Below, in pieces: positions 45,460-54,195 of a stretch of 64,000 nt of DNA; the first letter of the stretch is position 1; each line of letters begins with the position of its first letter. The position numbers were made by a program, and so were the translations under genes. This stretch comes from Reichenbachiella agarivorans. GTDB taxonomy: Bacteria > Bacteroidota > Bacteroidia > Cytophagales > Cyclobacteriaceae. The stretch covers positions 3,317,501-3,381,500 of the forward strand of contig NZ_CP106679.1 in NCBI RefSeq assembly GCF_025502585.1, given 5' to 3'. Under the pieces are notes generated by a model. The model was not told the origin of the DNA. It worked only from the letters and a program-made list of their open reading frames with translations, and searched no databases.

Positions 45460-45871
45460 TTTTGGCACGGCACGGCGGGTTTGAAAGTGCCTGAAGTTTT
45501 AACATATTTTGGCAATGTTCACGACATTTTCGGAATGGAATTTGTTCTTAGCAAATTGTCTTCAGACACATCGAAAAGGCCACTCGATACCCCGTTTGTT
45601 TCTACCCCAGTTTCGTCAGATGATCACTGTCTTCACTACCAGTATAGACAAACACCGCTTTCGCAAGCCCAAGCCTAGCCATGTCCCACTGCTCACAGTC
45701 ACGACCTAGCAAAGCAACCCCTTTGTAGCAAGTAGTATGCAAGTCACACTTAGCAAAGTCCCAGACAACTGATGTCGGCTCAGCTAAGGTCTCACAGGAT
45801 CGGTATGTCCTAGCAACGCCACGGCACGCGAAGCAAAGTTTAATTTTTTTCACTTTTTAAATTTTAAGATC
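45460..45871 (+). other. Intergenic stretch with CTAGC/TTAGC motifs
   Basis: About 410 bp before the HU-like gene with no coding frame I trust. From about 45676 to 45823 the motifs CCTAGC, CTTAGC and CAGCTAAGG recur at irregular 25-45-bp spacing in a C-rich context. It may be the remains of another tandem repeat; nothing functional is recognised. Confidence 0.35.
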
Positions 45872-46273
45872 ATGTCAGTCATGTATAAATCCGTGCCAAA
45901 GACCCAACCGGGAGTGGTTGGGGGAGGCCAAATCAAGTATTACGCTAGTATCGTCCGTGAGCGCCCTGTGGATATCCGCAAAATCGCTACAGAGATTTCG
46001 GATATGAGCACTTTGACTACTATAGATGTATTCGCCGTGTTAGAGTCCTTTTTGCTACGCATGCATGCGTATATGGAACAGGGACGCATCGTTCGATTGG
46101 GCGATTTGGGTAGTTTTTCACCTGAGTTGACCAGCTCTGGAGAGAATGCACCCGAAGAGGTGGATCGAAATACGATCAGAAAGCTACGGGTCAATTTTCG
46201 TCCCAGTATGGAGCTAAACGATAGATTGTCACACGTAAAGTTCGAAAAACACCATGACGAACCCACTGTATAA
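45872..46273 (+). CDS. HU-family DNA-binding protein (histone-like, Bacteroidota type)
   Basis: A 133-residue nucleoid protein of the HU-related family common in Bacteroidota: YKSVPKTQPGVVGGGQIKYY at the N-terminus, DIRKIATEISDMSTLTTIDV, the long helix AVLESFLLRMHAYMEQGRIV, and RLGDLGSFSPELTSSGE, which corresponds to the DNA-binding arm. It is longer than HU proper because of the extended N- and C-terminal tails. It probably binds DNA without strict specificity. The two following genes are on the same strand but separated by a terminator. Confidence 0.88.
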   Translation: MSVMYKSVPKTQPGVVGGGQIKYYASIVRERPVDIRKIATEISDMSTLTTIDVFAVLESFLLRMHAYMEQGRIVRLGDLGSFSPELTSSGENAPEEVDRNTIRKLRVNFRPSMELNDRLSHVKFEKHHDEPTV

Positions 46274-46298
46274 ACAGTTGTATCGCATACTCAAGCAG

Positions 46299-46370
46299 GA
46301 GGCCGTCAAAGGAAGATCTTATATACCATAACATGGTAGTTGATTTCTTCTTATTGAGGGCCTCTTTTTA
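46299..46370 (+). terminator. Compound terminator after the HU-like gene
   Basis: GAGGCC (46299) and GGCCTC (46359) with a T-run at 46365-46369 form the outer stem. A nested TACCAT-AAC-ATGGTA hairpin occupies the loop. The structure ends the HU-like transcript. The remainder of the gap to 46570 shows nothing else clear. Confidence 0.6.
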
Positions 46371-46570
46371 TTTTAAGTCAGATATTAGACCTGAGATGTT
46401 AGTATCTAGACAAAAGACAAACTTGATGCTTTTTTGTCTAAAATCTAATGTTTAGCGATCTAAGTTCTTGACACAGGGAGGCAGAGAATTTCATTCTTAC
46501 TCCAATGCCTATGGTACTTTCAGTCCATGGTGATTTAATAAAACCTTTCACTCATTAAATAGAAGAAATC

Positions 46571-46951
46571 ATGAAAACAATACATATACCTTCATTCCCA
46601 CTGGTTGCGCTGGCGGGACTGATTATTTACCAATCCTTTCTCACCCAAAGAGCCGTTCAGAAAGGACAGCATTTTACCCAAAAGTTGTCTGCCCAGATAG
46701 ACAGTTTACAATCCATCTCGGAGGCTTACCAGCGCCTCCATCAGGACTATGCGGGTATATATCAGCAGCTCATACTATCTCGGCTGCATGTCAGTCAGTT
46801 GAGAGCGCAGGTGGATGGTATCTCCACTGCTCAGCAGGCAGATGTCAGACAGATTCGTGAAGGTCTGCAGGAGATCCTGTCACCCATGGATACGATACAG
46901 TTCAAACCATTGTCTGTCATGCCTCATGACGAAATCCTGTTTCAGCCATGA
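46571..46951 (+). CDS. Small membrane-anchored coiled-coil protein
   Basis: A 126-residue protein with an N-terminal hydrophobic segment (residues ~8-22, PLVALAGLIIYQSFL), then a helix-rich, Gln-rich stretch (QHFTQKLSAQIDSLQSISEA, later LHVSQLRAQVDGISTAQQAD) typical of a coiled coil. It ends in a short proline-containing tail. It overlaps the next gene by 4 bp (ATGA). I do not recognise the family. The pair looks like a two-component membrane-anchored coiled-coil complex. Confidence 0.65.
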   Translation: MKTIHIPSFPLVALAGLIIYQSFLTQRAVQKGQHFTQKLSAQIDSLQSISEAYQRLHQDYAGIYQQLILSRLHVSQLRAQVDGISTAQQADVRQIREGLQEILSPMDTIQFKPLSVMPHDEILFQP

Positions 46952-47508
46952 AAGCGCTCTATGTATTGATATTGATTCTCAGCACGCTACAGTTGCGTGC
47001 CTGGCAGGTGCTTGATTTTGAGCAAGTAGATCAGCGGATCAAGGTCTACCAGGGTCAGACGATCCATATCTTGGCGGACAGTGCCTATGTGATCAGTATA
47101 GTACGGGCAGAGAGGCTCAATGAGAAGTTGCAAGAGCTCCAAGTGGCTCATGAGGCGAATCTGCAACTGTGGCAAGTGCATCAGGAAGTCCTCGACAAGG
47201 TGCGTGAGATAGAACGACTGACGGCACAGCTATCGGAAAAGATGCTGCGAGATCAGCATGCCATAGCACTCAACATAGATGAGATCATCGCCGAACTGGA
47301 TCGCAGCATAGCCGTCCTCAAAGACGCCAATGCACAGCTGCAGGCCAGCAACGATGAGCTGAGTTGGCAATTGGCAGAAATGGAACTGACAGTCAAGCAT
47401 CTCAGACAGCAAATCCGTCGGATCTGGTGGCAGTCCACTGCTGACAAGATAGTGGTGGCGGTGGTCACCTTTGGGATGGGGTTGGTAGTAGGTATGGCTG
47501 CTTTGTGA
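46948..47508 (+). CDS. Coiled-coil membrane protein
   Basis: A 186-residue protein with an N-terminal signal-like segment (1-18), a long predicted coiled coil (~50-155, EKLQELQVAHEANLQLWQVH, and later LKDANAQLQASNDELSWQLA) and a C-terminal transmembrane helix (KIVVAVVTFGMGLVVGMAAL). The layout (export signal, periplasmic coiled coil, tail anchor) resembles small phage spanin-like or secretion accessory proteins, but no specific match is seen. It is translationally coupled with the preceding gene. Confidence 0.65.
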   Translation: MKALYVLILILSTLQLRAWQVLDFEQVDQRIKVYQGQTIHILADSAYVISIVRAERLNEKLQELQVAHEANLQLWQVHQEVLDKVREIERLTAQLSEKMLRDQHAIALNIDEIIAELDRSIAVLKDANAQLQASNDELSWQLAEMELTVKHLRQQIRRIWWQSTADKIVVAVVTFGMGLVVGMAAL

Positions 47509-47514
47509 AGTATG

Positions 47515-47544
47515 GAGATATTACAAGCATGCTTGTAATATCTC
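47515..47544 (+). repeat. Perfect 30-bp palindrome after the coiled-coil gene
   Basis: GAGATATTACAAGCA directly followed by its complement TGCTTGTAATATCTC, with no loop and no T-run, starting 6 bp after the stop codon. It could extrude as a cruciform or work as a transcript end; alternatively it is a recombination or binding site. Confidence 0.75.
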
Positions 47545-47779
47545 ATCTCTTATGAATCTAGGATAGCCTTTGATAAATCTCAACCAAGAATGCTATTTAG
47601 GTTATAGGCCAGAGTTTGGTCTCTTTTAGTCCAAAATCTAGTGGCAAGTATCTAAAATAGTGGATAGGTCATATGGGGTAGTCAAACGATCAAAGTTGGA
47701 CTAAATAAGATGCTGTGTGAAATTATTAAGACCAAAAACATTGTCAAGAAGGGCAAGCTTGTACAACTTTGCAGACTAA

Positions 47780-48163
47780 ATGCGAATAGCCAAAAACATA
47801 TTCATATATCTGCTTGCCTTGAATACCTTGGCGAGCACGCTGGCTGTACCGCTGATTTATATGGATTTTGGGATGCGTCGGGACTATATCGCCGAGGTAC
47901 TTTGTATCAACAGAGACAAACCCATGTCCACCTGTGATGGTAAATGCTACTTGGCTCAAAAGCTAAAGGCAGCGCAACAGCAGCAGGAGCAAGAAAATGA
48001 AACTGTCAACATCAAGTCTGGTCCGATCTTTTTCTCTCAGGGAATTAGCTCCATCACATGGAGCAATATTATCAGTATCTTGAATCCAAAGTATCTGATG
48101 TTACAAGATACTTTCGTTTTAGCCAATTTTTTGTATCAAGTCTTTGTCCCGCCACGGGGTTGA
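47780..48163 (+). CDS. Small exported protein with Cys pair, copper cluster
   Basis: A 127-residue protein with a signal peptide or membrane helix (residues ~6-25). The conserved part has CINRDKPMSTCDGKCYLAQK (three Cys near residues 42-56). Similar small proteins with this motif accompany MbnP/MbnH-type and copper-related clusters in Bacteroidota, as I recall the family; the function is not known. The C-C-x3-C spacing could bind metal. It is 240 bp upstream of the first MbnP gene on the same strand. Confidence 0.6.
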   Translation: MRIAKNIFIYLLALNTLASTLAVPLIYMDFGMRRDYIAEVLCINRDKPMSTCDGKCYLAQKLKAAQQQQEQENETVNIKSGPIFFSQGISSITWSNIISILNPKYLMLQDTFVLANFLYQVFVPPRG

Positions 48164-48275
48164 ATGGATTACTTATTTTTGTGGGAAGGATTGTTAGATT
48201 GGTTATCACAGCTGACGGTTTTAGTTTGATTCTTTAGTTACATTGTATGGTCTGTGAGACACAGACCACGGACTT

Positions 48276-48340
48276 AGAATCTAACATCTTGATTCTTATT
48301 TCTTGAATCTAACATCTTGGCTCTTGTCTCTAGAGTCTGG
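48276..48340 (+). repeat. Short direct repeats before the MbnP genes
   Basis: GAATCTAACATCTTG occurs at about 48275 and again at 48307, each followed by similar ...TTCTT or GCTCTTGTCTC stretches. This looks like the simple pyrimidine/purine-type dispersed repeat of Cytophagales intergenic regions. Similar TCTAAAATCTA motifs occur near 46430 and 47640. Confidence 0.45.
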
Positions 48341-48406
48341 TTTCCTCTTCCCACCCGAGTCGTTTGGCTCATTTATTCAATTAGAAGATTTTAATCAATA
48401 CAAAGA

Positions 48407-49261
48407 ATGAAATTTAATAGATTATGGATTGCCATAGCAGCAATCACTTTGTTAGCAGCTTGTGACAAAGATGACAATGGCAGTGAAATAGATATGCCAG
48501 GTACAGTTACTTTGATGTTTGACAATGTAGCAGGAGAGGCTGATTTGGTATTGGAGGCAGAAGGTTCTACCCACTACAATTTGACCAATGCTTTGGATCA
48601 GACGTTTAATATCAATCATTTGGGCTACTACATCAGTGAGATTAAACTGACTGGCATGGAAGGAACGGAAGATTATGTAGACGAGGTGGTCTACGGTGCG
48701 GAAGAGCCGTTGGGGTTCTATCTGGTAGAAGAGACAGCCGATGGCATCTCTGGCAACACAATTATGCTCAAAGATGTACCAATGGGACATTATACATCAG
48801 TGACTTTTACCCTTGGAGTGAGCATGGATTACCTCTCTGAGGGTGCTCAAGGTGGTGTATTGAGTGAGGCCAATGGATATGTATGGAGCTGGAACTCTGG
48901 CTACATAGGCTACAAACTCGAAGGAGTCGCTGCACAAGGTGCAGTGAGTGAGCATCACGGTAGGCTAAGTGAAGCAGCTGCTCTTGCATACCACCTCGGA
49001 GGAGAAGGTGAAGACTTCAGCAACATCAAGACGATCACTTTGGATTTGGGGACACATGTGATGATCAGCAGTGCGTCTACTTCTATGGTGACGATCACAT
49101 CTGATGTGTTGAAAGCCCTGACAGGAGAGACAGATATTGACTTCACTACCTTGTCTAGTGCTCATGCGCCATCTGCCAGCCAACCGATCGGAAACAACTT
49201 GATGAGTGCTTTTGCCGTGACTACTGTCGAGAACGACGCGGAAGCAACACACGCACATTAA
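48407..49261 (+). CDS. MbnP-family lipoprotein, copy 1
   Basis: A 284-residue protein of the MbnP-like family (copper-binding partner of MbnH, first known in methanobactin loci). It has a lipobox LLAACDKDD (Cys about residue 19), MFDNVAGEADLVLEAEGSTHY, NLTNALDQTFNINHLGYYIS and the family signature WSWNSGYIGYKLEG near residue 167, with the Trp/Tyr residues that MbnH oxidises to kynurenine in known members. The C-terminal region has His-rich ends (THAH). It is tandem with a second MbnP gene, 10 bp away. Confidence 0.85.
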   Translation: MKFNRLWIAIAAITLLAACDKDDNGSEIDMPGTVTLMFDNVAGEADLVLEAEGSTHYNLTNALDQTFNINHLGYYISEIKLTGMEGTEDYVDEVVYGAEEPLGFYLVEETADGISGNTIMLKDVPMGHYTSVTFTLGVSMDYLSEGAQGGVLSEANGYVWSWNSGYIGYKLEGVAAQGAVSEHHGRLSEAAALAYHLGGEGEDFSNIKTITLDLGTHVMISSASTSMVTITSDVLKALTGETDIDFTTLSSAHAPSASQPIGNNLMSAFAVTTVENDAEATHAH

Positions 49262-49271
49262 TCACAAAGGA

Positions 49272-50084
49272 ATGAAAAAAGCAGTTTATACGCTTTTGTT
49301 ATCCACTATCATCCTCTTCAGCCAATGTGCTGAAGAGGACAATGGTGTCACTACAGGGACAATTGAAATCAAGTTTGACAATGTGGTGGGAGACATACAA
49401 GCAGGGCTATTGGCCAATCCGGGCAATGAGGATTATCCTTACACCAATGCGCTCGGTCAGGCTTACAATTTGACTTTGATCAAATACATCGTCAGTGAGA
49501 TCGTCTTGGAAGGACCCGAGGGGTCATACTACGCTGTCCCACTATCCATCGCAGGAGATGAGGTCAAGGGGTACTACTTGATTGATGAATCTAATCTGAA
49601 CAGCCAGACCTTGATTGTAGATCAGATCACGCCAGGTGTGTATGATCAGATCTCATTCAAGATAGGGATAGAAGAAGAAGGGGTGGATCAAGGAGCCAGT
49701 ATCATCCTGGATGGGATGTTTTGGGCATGGAGCTCAGGCTACATCGGGATGAAAATCGAAGGACAATCCTCTTCATCCGCAGGAGAGGCTTTTGGTGATA
49801 CGATAGAAGAGACCAACCCGCATGGATTTGGCTACCACATCGGTGGGTGGAAGTCTCCCAACAACGTGAGGGAGGTGACGATCGCGATGGATGAGATACT
49901 CATCACGCCAGATTACAAACCAGAGATTCACCTAGTCATTGACATAGCAAAGTTCATGGATGGAGGCTTGCCGTTTGATTTTTCGAAGCGCAACAGCATC
50001 CATGATGCAGCGACTGGAGCAGACTATGCGGACAACATCCCAGAGATGTTTCGTTTCGATCACGTACACAACAACCCCTTGTGA
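49272..50084 (+). CDS. MbnP-family lipoprotein, copy 2
   Basis: A 270-residue paralogue of the preceding protein, with lipobox ILFSQCAEED (Cys about residue 19), IEIKFDNVVGDIQAGLLANP, NLTLIKYIVSEIVLEG and WAWSSGYIGMKIEGQSSSS near residue 152. It ends in DHVHNNPL, a His-containing tail. It overlaps the peroxidase gene by 4 bp, so the pairing with the MbnH-like enzyme is direct. Divergence from copy 1 is substantial outside the signature. Confidence 0.87.
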   Translation: MKKAVYTLLLSTIILFSQCAEEDNGVTTGTIEIKFDNVVGDIQAGLLANPGNEDYPYTNALGQAYNLTLIKYIVSEIVLEGPEGSYYAVPLSIAGDEVKGYYLIDESNLNSQTLIVDQITPGVYDQISFKIGIEEEGVDQGASIILDGMFWAWSSGYIGMKIEGQSSSSAGEAFGDTIEETNPHGFGYHIGGWKSPNNVREVTIAMDEILITPDYKPEIHLVIDIAKFMDGGLPFDFSKRNSIHDAATGADYADNIPEMFRFDHVHNNPL

Positions 50085-51106
50085 TGAGGATTTGGATCAC
50101 AAGTTTGGGTCTGTTGGCTGTGATGATGTCTTGCGATGGAGGTGAAGCGGAAGATAAACCTTTTGGTTTTGAGCAACCGCCACATTTCCCTGATGCAACC
50201 TATACATTCGACAACAACCCTGTCACACAGGAAGGATTTGAATTGGGTAAATTCATCTTCAATGATCCTCTTTTGTCAAGAGACAGTACCGTATCCTGTG
50301 CTTCTTGCCATGACCAGCGCGTGGCATTTGCAGACCCTCAGCATAGACTCAGCATCGGGATCGACGCGCAGATAGGGACGCGCAATGCACCACCCATTTT
50401 CAATTTGGCCTTTGTCAATGAGTTCTTTTGGGATGGGGGAGTGACGCATGTTGATTTCGTCCCACTCAACCCAATTGCCAATCCTGTCGAGATGGATCAA
50501 GACATAGCTGTGGTCATTGAAAAAATGCAGGCCAGTGCCCTGTATCAGCAGAAGTTTGCCCTTGCTTTTGGCGAAGGGACAGAGATCAACAGTGCGCGTA
50601 TGTTGCATGCACTCTCTCAGTTTATGGTCATGATGGTATCGGCCAATTCTCCCTACGACCAGTATTTACTACACGGAGGTGCTTTGGGTTCTACTGAGTT
50701 GCGAGGTTTGGAACTGTTCGAGAATCATTGTGCGACTTGTCATGAAGGCAACCTATTCACAGACCGCAGTTTTCGCAACAACGGGCTAGACGCTGAAGTC
50801 ACAGATGTTGGACGATACCTGATTACCCAACAGGACGAGGACTTGGCTAAATTCAAAGTGCCCAGTCTGCGCAACATTGCGCTGACAGCTCCCTATATGC
50901 ACGATGGTCGGTTCGAGACATTGGAAGCGATACTGGAGCACTATAATAGCGGTGTGCAACCGTCTGCTACGCTGGATCCATTGCTACAGTCAGGGGGCGT
51001 TTTGGGTATTCATCTGACCAAAGACGAGCAGACAGATATCATAGCCTTTTTACAAACATTGACAGACGAGGAGTTTGTATCCAATCCTTTATTTTTTGCT
51101 CCATGA
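50081..51106 (+). CDS. MbnH-like diheme cytochrome c peroxidase family protein
   Basis: A 341-residue periplasmic diheme enzyme with a lipobox-like N-terminus (LLAVMMSCDGG), two heme-attachment motifs CASCH (about residue 74) and CATCH (about 223), and the MauG/CCP-family blocks GKFIFNDPLLSRDSTVSCAS, RNAPPIFNLAFVNEFFWDGG and VPSLRNIALTAPYMHDGRF. In MbnH, the enzyme oxidises a Trp of MbnP to kynurenine for copper binding; CCPs reduce peroxide. The overlap with the second MbnP gene favours MbnH-like. The 5' end overlaps MbnP copy 2, the 3' end the next gene by 4 bp. Confidence 0.88.
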   Translation: MMRIWITSLGLLAVMMSCDGGEAEDKPFGFEQPPHFPDATYTFDNNPVTQEGFELGKFIFNDPLLSRDSTVSCASCHDQRVAFADPQHRLSIGIDAQIGTRNAPPIFNLAFVNEFFWDGGVTHVDFVPLNPIANPVEMDQDIAVVIEKMQASALYQQKFALAFGEGTEINSARMLHALSQFMVMMVSANSPYDQYLLHGGALGSTELRGLELFENHCATCHEGNLFTDRSFRNNGLDAEVTDVGRYLITQQDEDLAKFKVPSLRNIALTAPYMHDGRFETLEAILEHYNSGVQPSATLDPLLQSGGVLGIHLTKDEQTDIIAFLQTLTDEEFVSNPLFFAP

Positions 51107-52044
51107 AATATCTAATCATTACCACAATTGCAGTTTTATCATGTATCAATGCTTGGGCTTGTGACATATGTGGGTGCCAATTGGGAGGGTATTCGTTTGG
51201 GATATTGTCCCAAAACCCTACTCATTTCATTGGGGTTCGCTACAGTCAGGCACAGTTTTATGCACACATCGATAACGAAACACTCCCAGACGAATATTCA
51301 GATGATATCTACCGCACCATGGAGCTGATGGGACGCTATGTGATAAGCAAGAAATGGCAAATTTCAGCCGTATTGCCGTACAGTTACAACGTGATGGATG
51401 GCAACAGCCAAAAGACCACTGTGAAAGGCATCGGTGACCCCATATTGATTGGGTACTATAATGTCATCAATACTACCTCTGAGAATTTCAGAGATTGGAA
51501 TCACTCTTTGCTGGTTGGTGCGGGGTTGAAATTCCCGTTGGGAGAATACGATGCAGAGGAAAATGACGAAATAATCAACAGGAACTTTCAGTTGGGATCG
51601 GGGAGTTTGGATTACTTATTGGCCGTGATCTACACACTCAAGTACAAAAGTGTAGGTTTGAACCTAGAGAGTTCCTACAAGATAAATACTGAAAATGACC
51701 TGCATTACCGCTTTGGTAATCAATTTACGTCCTCGTTGAAGCTGTACTATGCCATGATTCAGCCTTCGTTTAGCCTGTTGCCCTATGTAGGACTGACCTA
51801 CGAGGCATCAGAGATGCACACTGATGACGGTTTTTTGCAGGTGAATACGGGAGGAAACGCTTTGTTGACAAATGTGGGGGTTCAAGCCTTTTATAAGCAA
51901 GTGATGTTTATGGCCAATTATGCCTTAGTCACAGCGCAAGATTACAATACGGACACTCGCAGCACCATAGAGTCTAAAAATAGGTTTCAGTTGGGTGTAG
52001 TTCTCAACATTGCCTCCAAGAGTAGTCAAGAGATCAAATTGTAA
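51103..52044 (+). CDS. Outer membrane beta-barrel-type protein of the copper cluster
   Basis: A 313-residue exported protein, signal peptide 1-19. The mature protein begins with CDICGCQLGGY, a Cys cluster (C-x2-C-x-C) that could bind metal, followed by amphipathic beta strands (QAQFYAHIDNETLPDEY, YVISKKWQISAVLPYSYNV) and the C-terminal FQLGVVLNIA. It looks like a barrel of transporter type (DUF-type Bacteroidota copper cluster component). It overlaps the MbnH-like gene by 4 bp, which ties it to the same process, perhaps export or uptake of copper. Confidence 0.7.
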   Translation: MKYLIITTIAVLSCINAWACDICGCQLGGYSFGILSQNPTHFIGVRYSQAQFYAHIDNETLPDEYSDDIYRTMELMGRYVISKKWQISAVLPYSYNVMDGNSQKTTVKGIGDPILIGYYNVINTTSENFRDWNHSLLVGAGLKFPLGEYDAEENDEIINRNFQLGSGSLDYLLAVIYTLKYKSVGLNLESSYKINTENDLHYRFGNQFTSSLKLYYAMIQPSFSLLPYVGLTYEASEMHTDDGFLQVNTGGNALLTNVGVQAFYKQVMFMANYALVTAQDYNTDTRSTIESKNRFQLGVVLNIASKSSQEIKL

Positions 52045-52084
52045 GAAAGGGTAGTCAGTCTATGGCTTCTGGACGATTGTGGAA

Positions 52085-52894
52085 TCAAAAAGCAGGCTCC
52101 TTGCCATCAAGCTCAATCAATTCACACGTAGCATTGCCAAAGGCCAATTTGGATTGGATCACGAGGGGAATGTTCCTGCCATCAGTAGACAACCAGGCAT
52201 AAACAGGTCTGCCTACGGTATATTCCTTGTCAGCGGGGAGATAGATTTGCGTGTGGTAGGTATTTACCTTTCGATCGTTGTATTTGATGGTTTCCTTGCC
52301 CAGATATATCACTCCTACAGGATATACTTTTTTATCATAGTGAGTCATGATCATGACCGTATCTCCTTTGTGCTTTTGTGACCAATTGACATCCATGAAG
52401 TAGACGAAACTACTGACTATGTCATAGCTGTCGTCGGTCATTTTTACAGTCCAAGCACGATCTGATTTTTCACCGTTTTTGGTTCTTTTGGCTTTGACGG
52501 TGATTTCCTTTTTGTTGTAATCAAAACTATTCCATTGATCCCAAAACCCATTTTTGATGGTGACATGTTTTTCAGACAAATAAGGCTTGAGCGTGCGATT
52601 GTTGATGACAGACTTGTAGTGATCATCCATGTCTGTGAAAAATGCAGCCATGCCGTCGGTATATGCGTGGGCTTTGACTACATGGTAAGGCTCGTTTTTG
52701 ACGATGAGGTTGTTTTCCTCAAAATGCAACATTCCACCACCTAAAGTAAACCAACCTAATTTAAACTTATACTTCAGGCTTTGAGCTTTCATTTTTTTGA
52801 AATCTCCATCAGTATAATCAGCTGAGTTGGCTATGACGGCAAATCCCATGATGAACGAAAAGATGACTGTTTTTTTGAGAATGTGAAGATTCAT
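52085..52894 (-). CDS. DUF3108 domain exported protein
   Basis: A 269-residue periplasmic protein with a signal peptide (1-24, ending ANSAD). LKYKFKLGWFTLGGGMLHFE (residues ~40-59) and PYHVVKAHAYTDGMAAFFTD fit DUF3108, a family of unknown function in Bacteroidota and Proteobacteria with a lipocalin-like or barrel-type fold. It is convergent with the copper cluster and 40 bp from it, with no clear terminator. No enzymatic motif. Confidence 0.8.
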   Translation of the reverse strand: MNLHILKKTVIFSFIMGFAVIANSADYTDGDFKKMKAQSLKYKFKLGWFTLGGGMLHFEENNLIVKNEPYHVVKAHAYTDGMAAFFTDMDDHYKSVINNRTLKPYLSEKHVTIKNGFWDQWNSFDYNKKEITVKAKRTKNGEKSDRAWTVKMTDDSYDIVSSFVYFMDVNWSQKHKGDTVMIMTHYDKKVYPVGVIYLGKETIKYNDRKVNTYHTQIYLPADKEYTVGRPVYAWLSTDGRNIPLVIQSKLAFGNATCELIELDGKEPAF

Positions 52895-53131
52895 GTTGGT
52901 GCTGCGCTTAGACTATGTTTATCAAATCACAATGGATATTTAGGCTTAATTTGGTTCTAATTGTTTTAAATCCCAAATGAAACCATGGCCGAAAGATCAA
53001 ATATTAGACCAATTATGACATGGGTAGCTGGAGGTAGCCGTTTTGAAGTTTGTTTATAGAAATATCCCAACGAACCAAACCTAATTGAGTGAATTCAGTA
53101 TATGTGTTGTAACAAATAAAACACTTTAGTC

Positions 53132-54151
53132 ATGTCAGATAAAATAAGGAATATACAGCCACTTGGTTTTCCATGGAAAACTGCTGATCCGTTTTTGTTT
53201 TGTGTTCATCATAGAGATGAATATCCGCAGGGAAACGAAGAAATGGGACCAGCTGTAAATCTGGCTGGCCGTAATATGGGTTCGGACTTTACGGTCAAAG
53301 ATGGTTTTAGGATGTATCATGGGATGAAAGTTCCTGGTTTTCCCTCGCATCCTCATCGTGGATTTGAAACAGTCACCGTCACCAAAGAAGGTATAATAGA
53401 TCATGCTGATTCTATGGGAGCAGCAGGTAGATTTGGTTTTGGTGATGTGCAATGGATGACCGCTGGCAAAGGTGTACAGCATTCGGAGATGTTTCCACTA
53501 CTCAACCGTGACAAGGGAAACACCTTGGAACTGTTTCAGATTTGGTTGAACCTGCCGTCCAAGAGTAAAATGGTACAGCCCTATTTTTCCATGTTTTGGC
53601 ATGAAAAAATACCCGTGATTAAGCACACGGATGACGTGGGGAGACATAGTGAAATCAAAATCATTGCTGGCAATTACAATGGACAAAAGGCCCTAGATCC
53701 AGCACCTGAATCTTGGGCAGCAGAGATGGATCATGAGGTAGGCATTTGGACCATCCAACTAGATGCTGGTGCACAACTCACACTGCCTGCGACTCAAAGC
53801 ATCGATACACATAGGACCTTGTATTTTTATCAAGGGACTGGATTGACCTTGGAAGGGAGAGAAATTGCCCCCTATCATTCTATAGAAGTGAAAAGTGACG
53901 AAGCGTTGACACTGCAGGCAGGGAATTCAGAGACCCATTTGCTGCTGTTACAAGGCAAGCCCATCAAAGAACCCGTCGTGCAACATGGGCCATTTGTGAT
54001 GAACAGCGCAGCTGAAATCCAAGAAACTATGCGGGACTATGGGCGTACGCAGTTTGGTGGTTGGCCATGGCCCAAATCAGAGCAGGTGCATGACAGAGCT
54101 AGTGGTCGATTTGCCCGTCATGCCGATGGGAGAGAAGAAAGACCTGTGTAG
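53132..54151 (+). CDS. Pirin-family protein
   Basis: A 339-residue bicupin of the pirin family. The metal-site motif FPSHPHRGFETVTVTKEGI (residues ~69-87) and the second element WMTAGKGVQHSEMF (~111-124) provide His/His/His/Glu ligands; PMFW-type FQIWLNLP follows. The C-terminal cupin (LTLPATQSIDTHRTLYF) is more degenerate. Bacterial pirins oxidise flavonols or act as transcription cofactors; which applies is not visible. It is isolated, 240 bp after the DUF3108 gene's divergent start. Confidence 0.9.
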   Translation: MSDKIRNIQPLGFPWKTADPFLFCVHHRDEYPQGNEEMGPAVNLAGRNMGSDFTVKDGFRMYHGMKVPGFPSHPHRGFETVTVTKEGIIDHADSMGAAGRFGFGDVQWMTAGKGVQHSEMFPLLNRDKGNTLELFQIWLNLPSKSKMVQPYFSMFWHEKIPVIKHTDDVGRHSEIKIIAGNYNGQKALDPAPESWAAEMDHEVGIWTIQLDAGAQLTLPATQSIDTHRTLYFYQGTGLTLEGREIAPYHSIEVKSDEALTLQAGNSETHLLLLQGKPIKEPVVQHGPFVMNSAAEIQETMRDYGRTQFGGWPWPKSEQVHDRASGRFARHADGREERPV

Positions 54152-54195
54152 GACTGGGTGTAGAAGAATCTTGCTGAAGCTCAATTTTCATAAAC

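Noticed and set aside
45247-45468. Open frame across the second GC palindrome array
   Set aside because: Same reason as for the first array; no start signals or homologous family.
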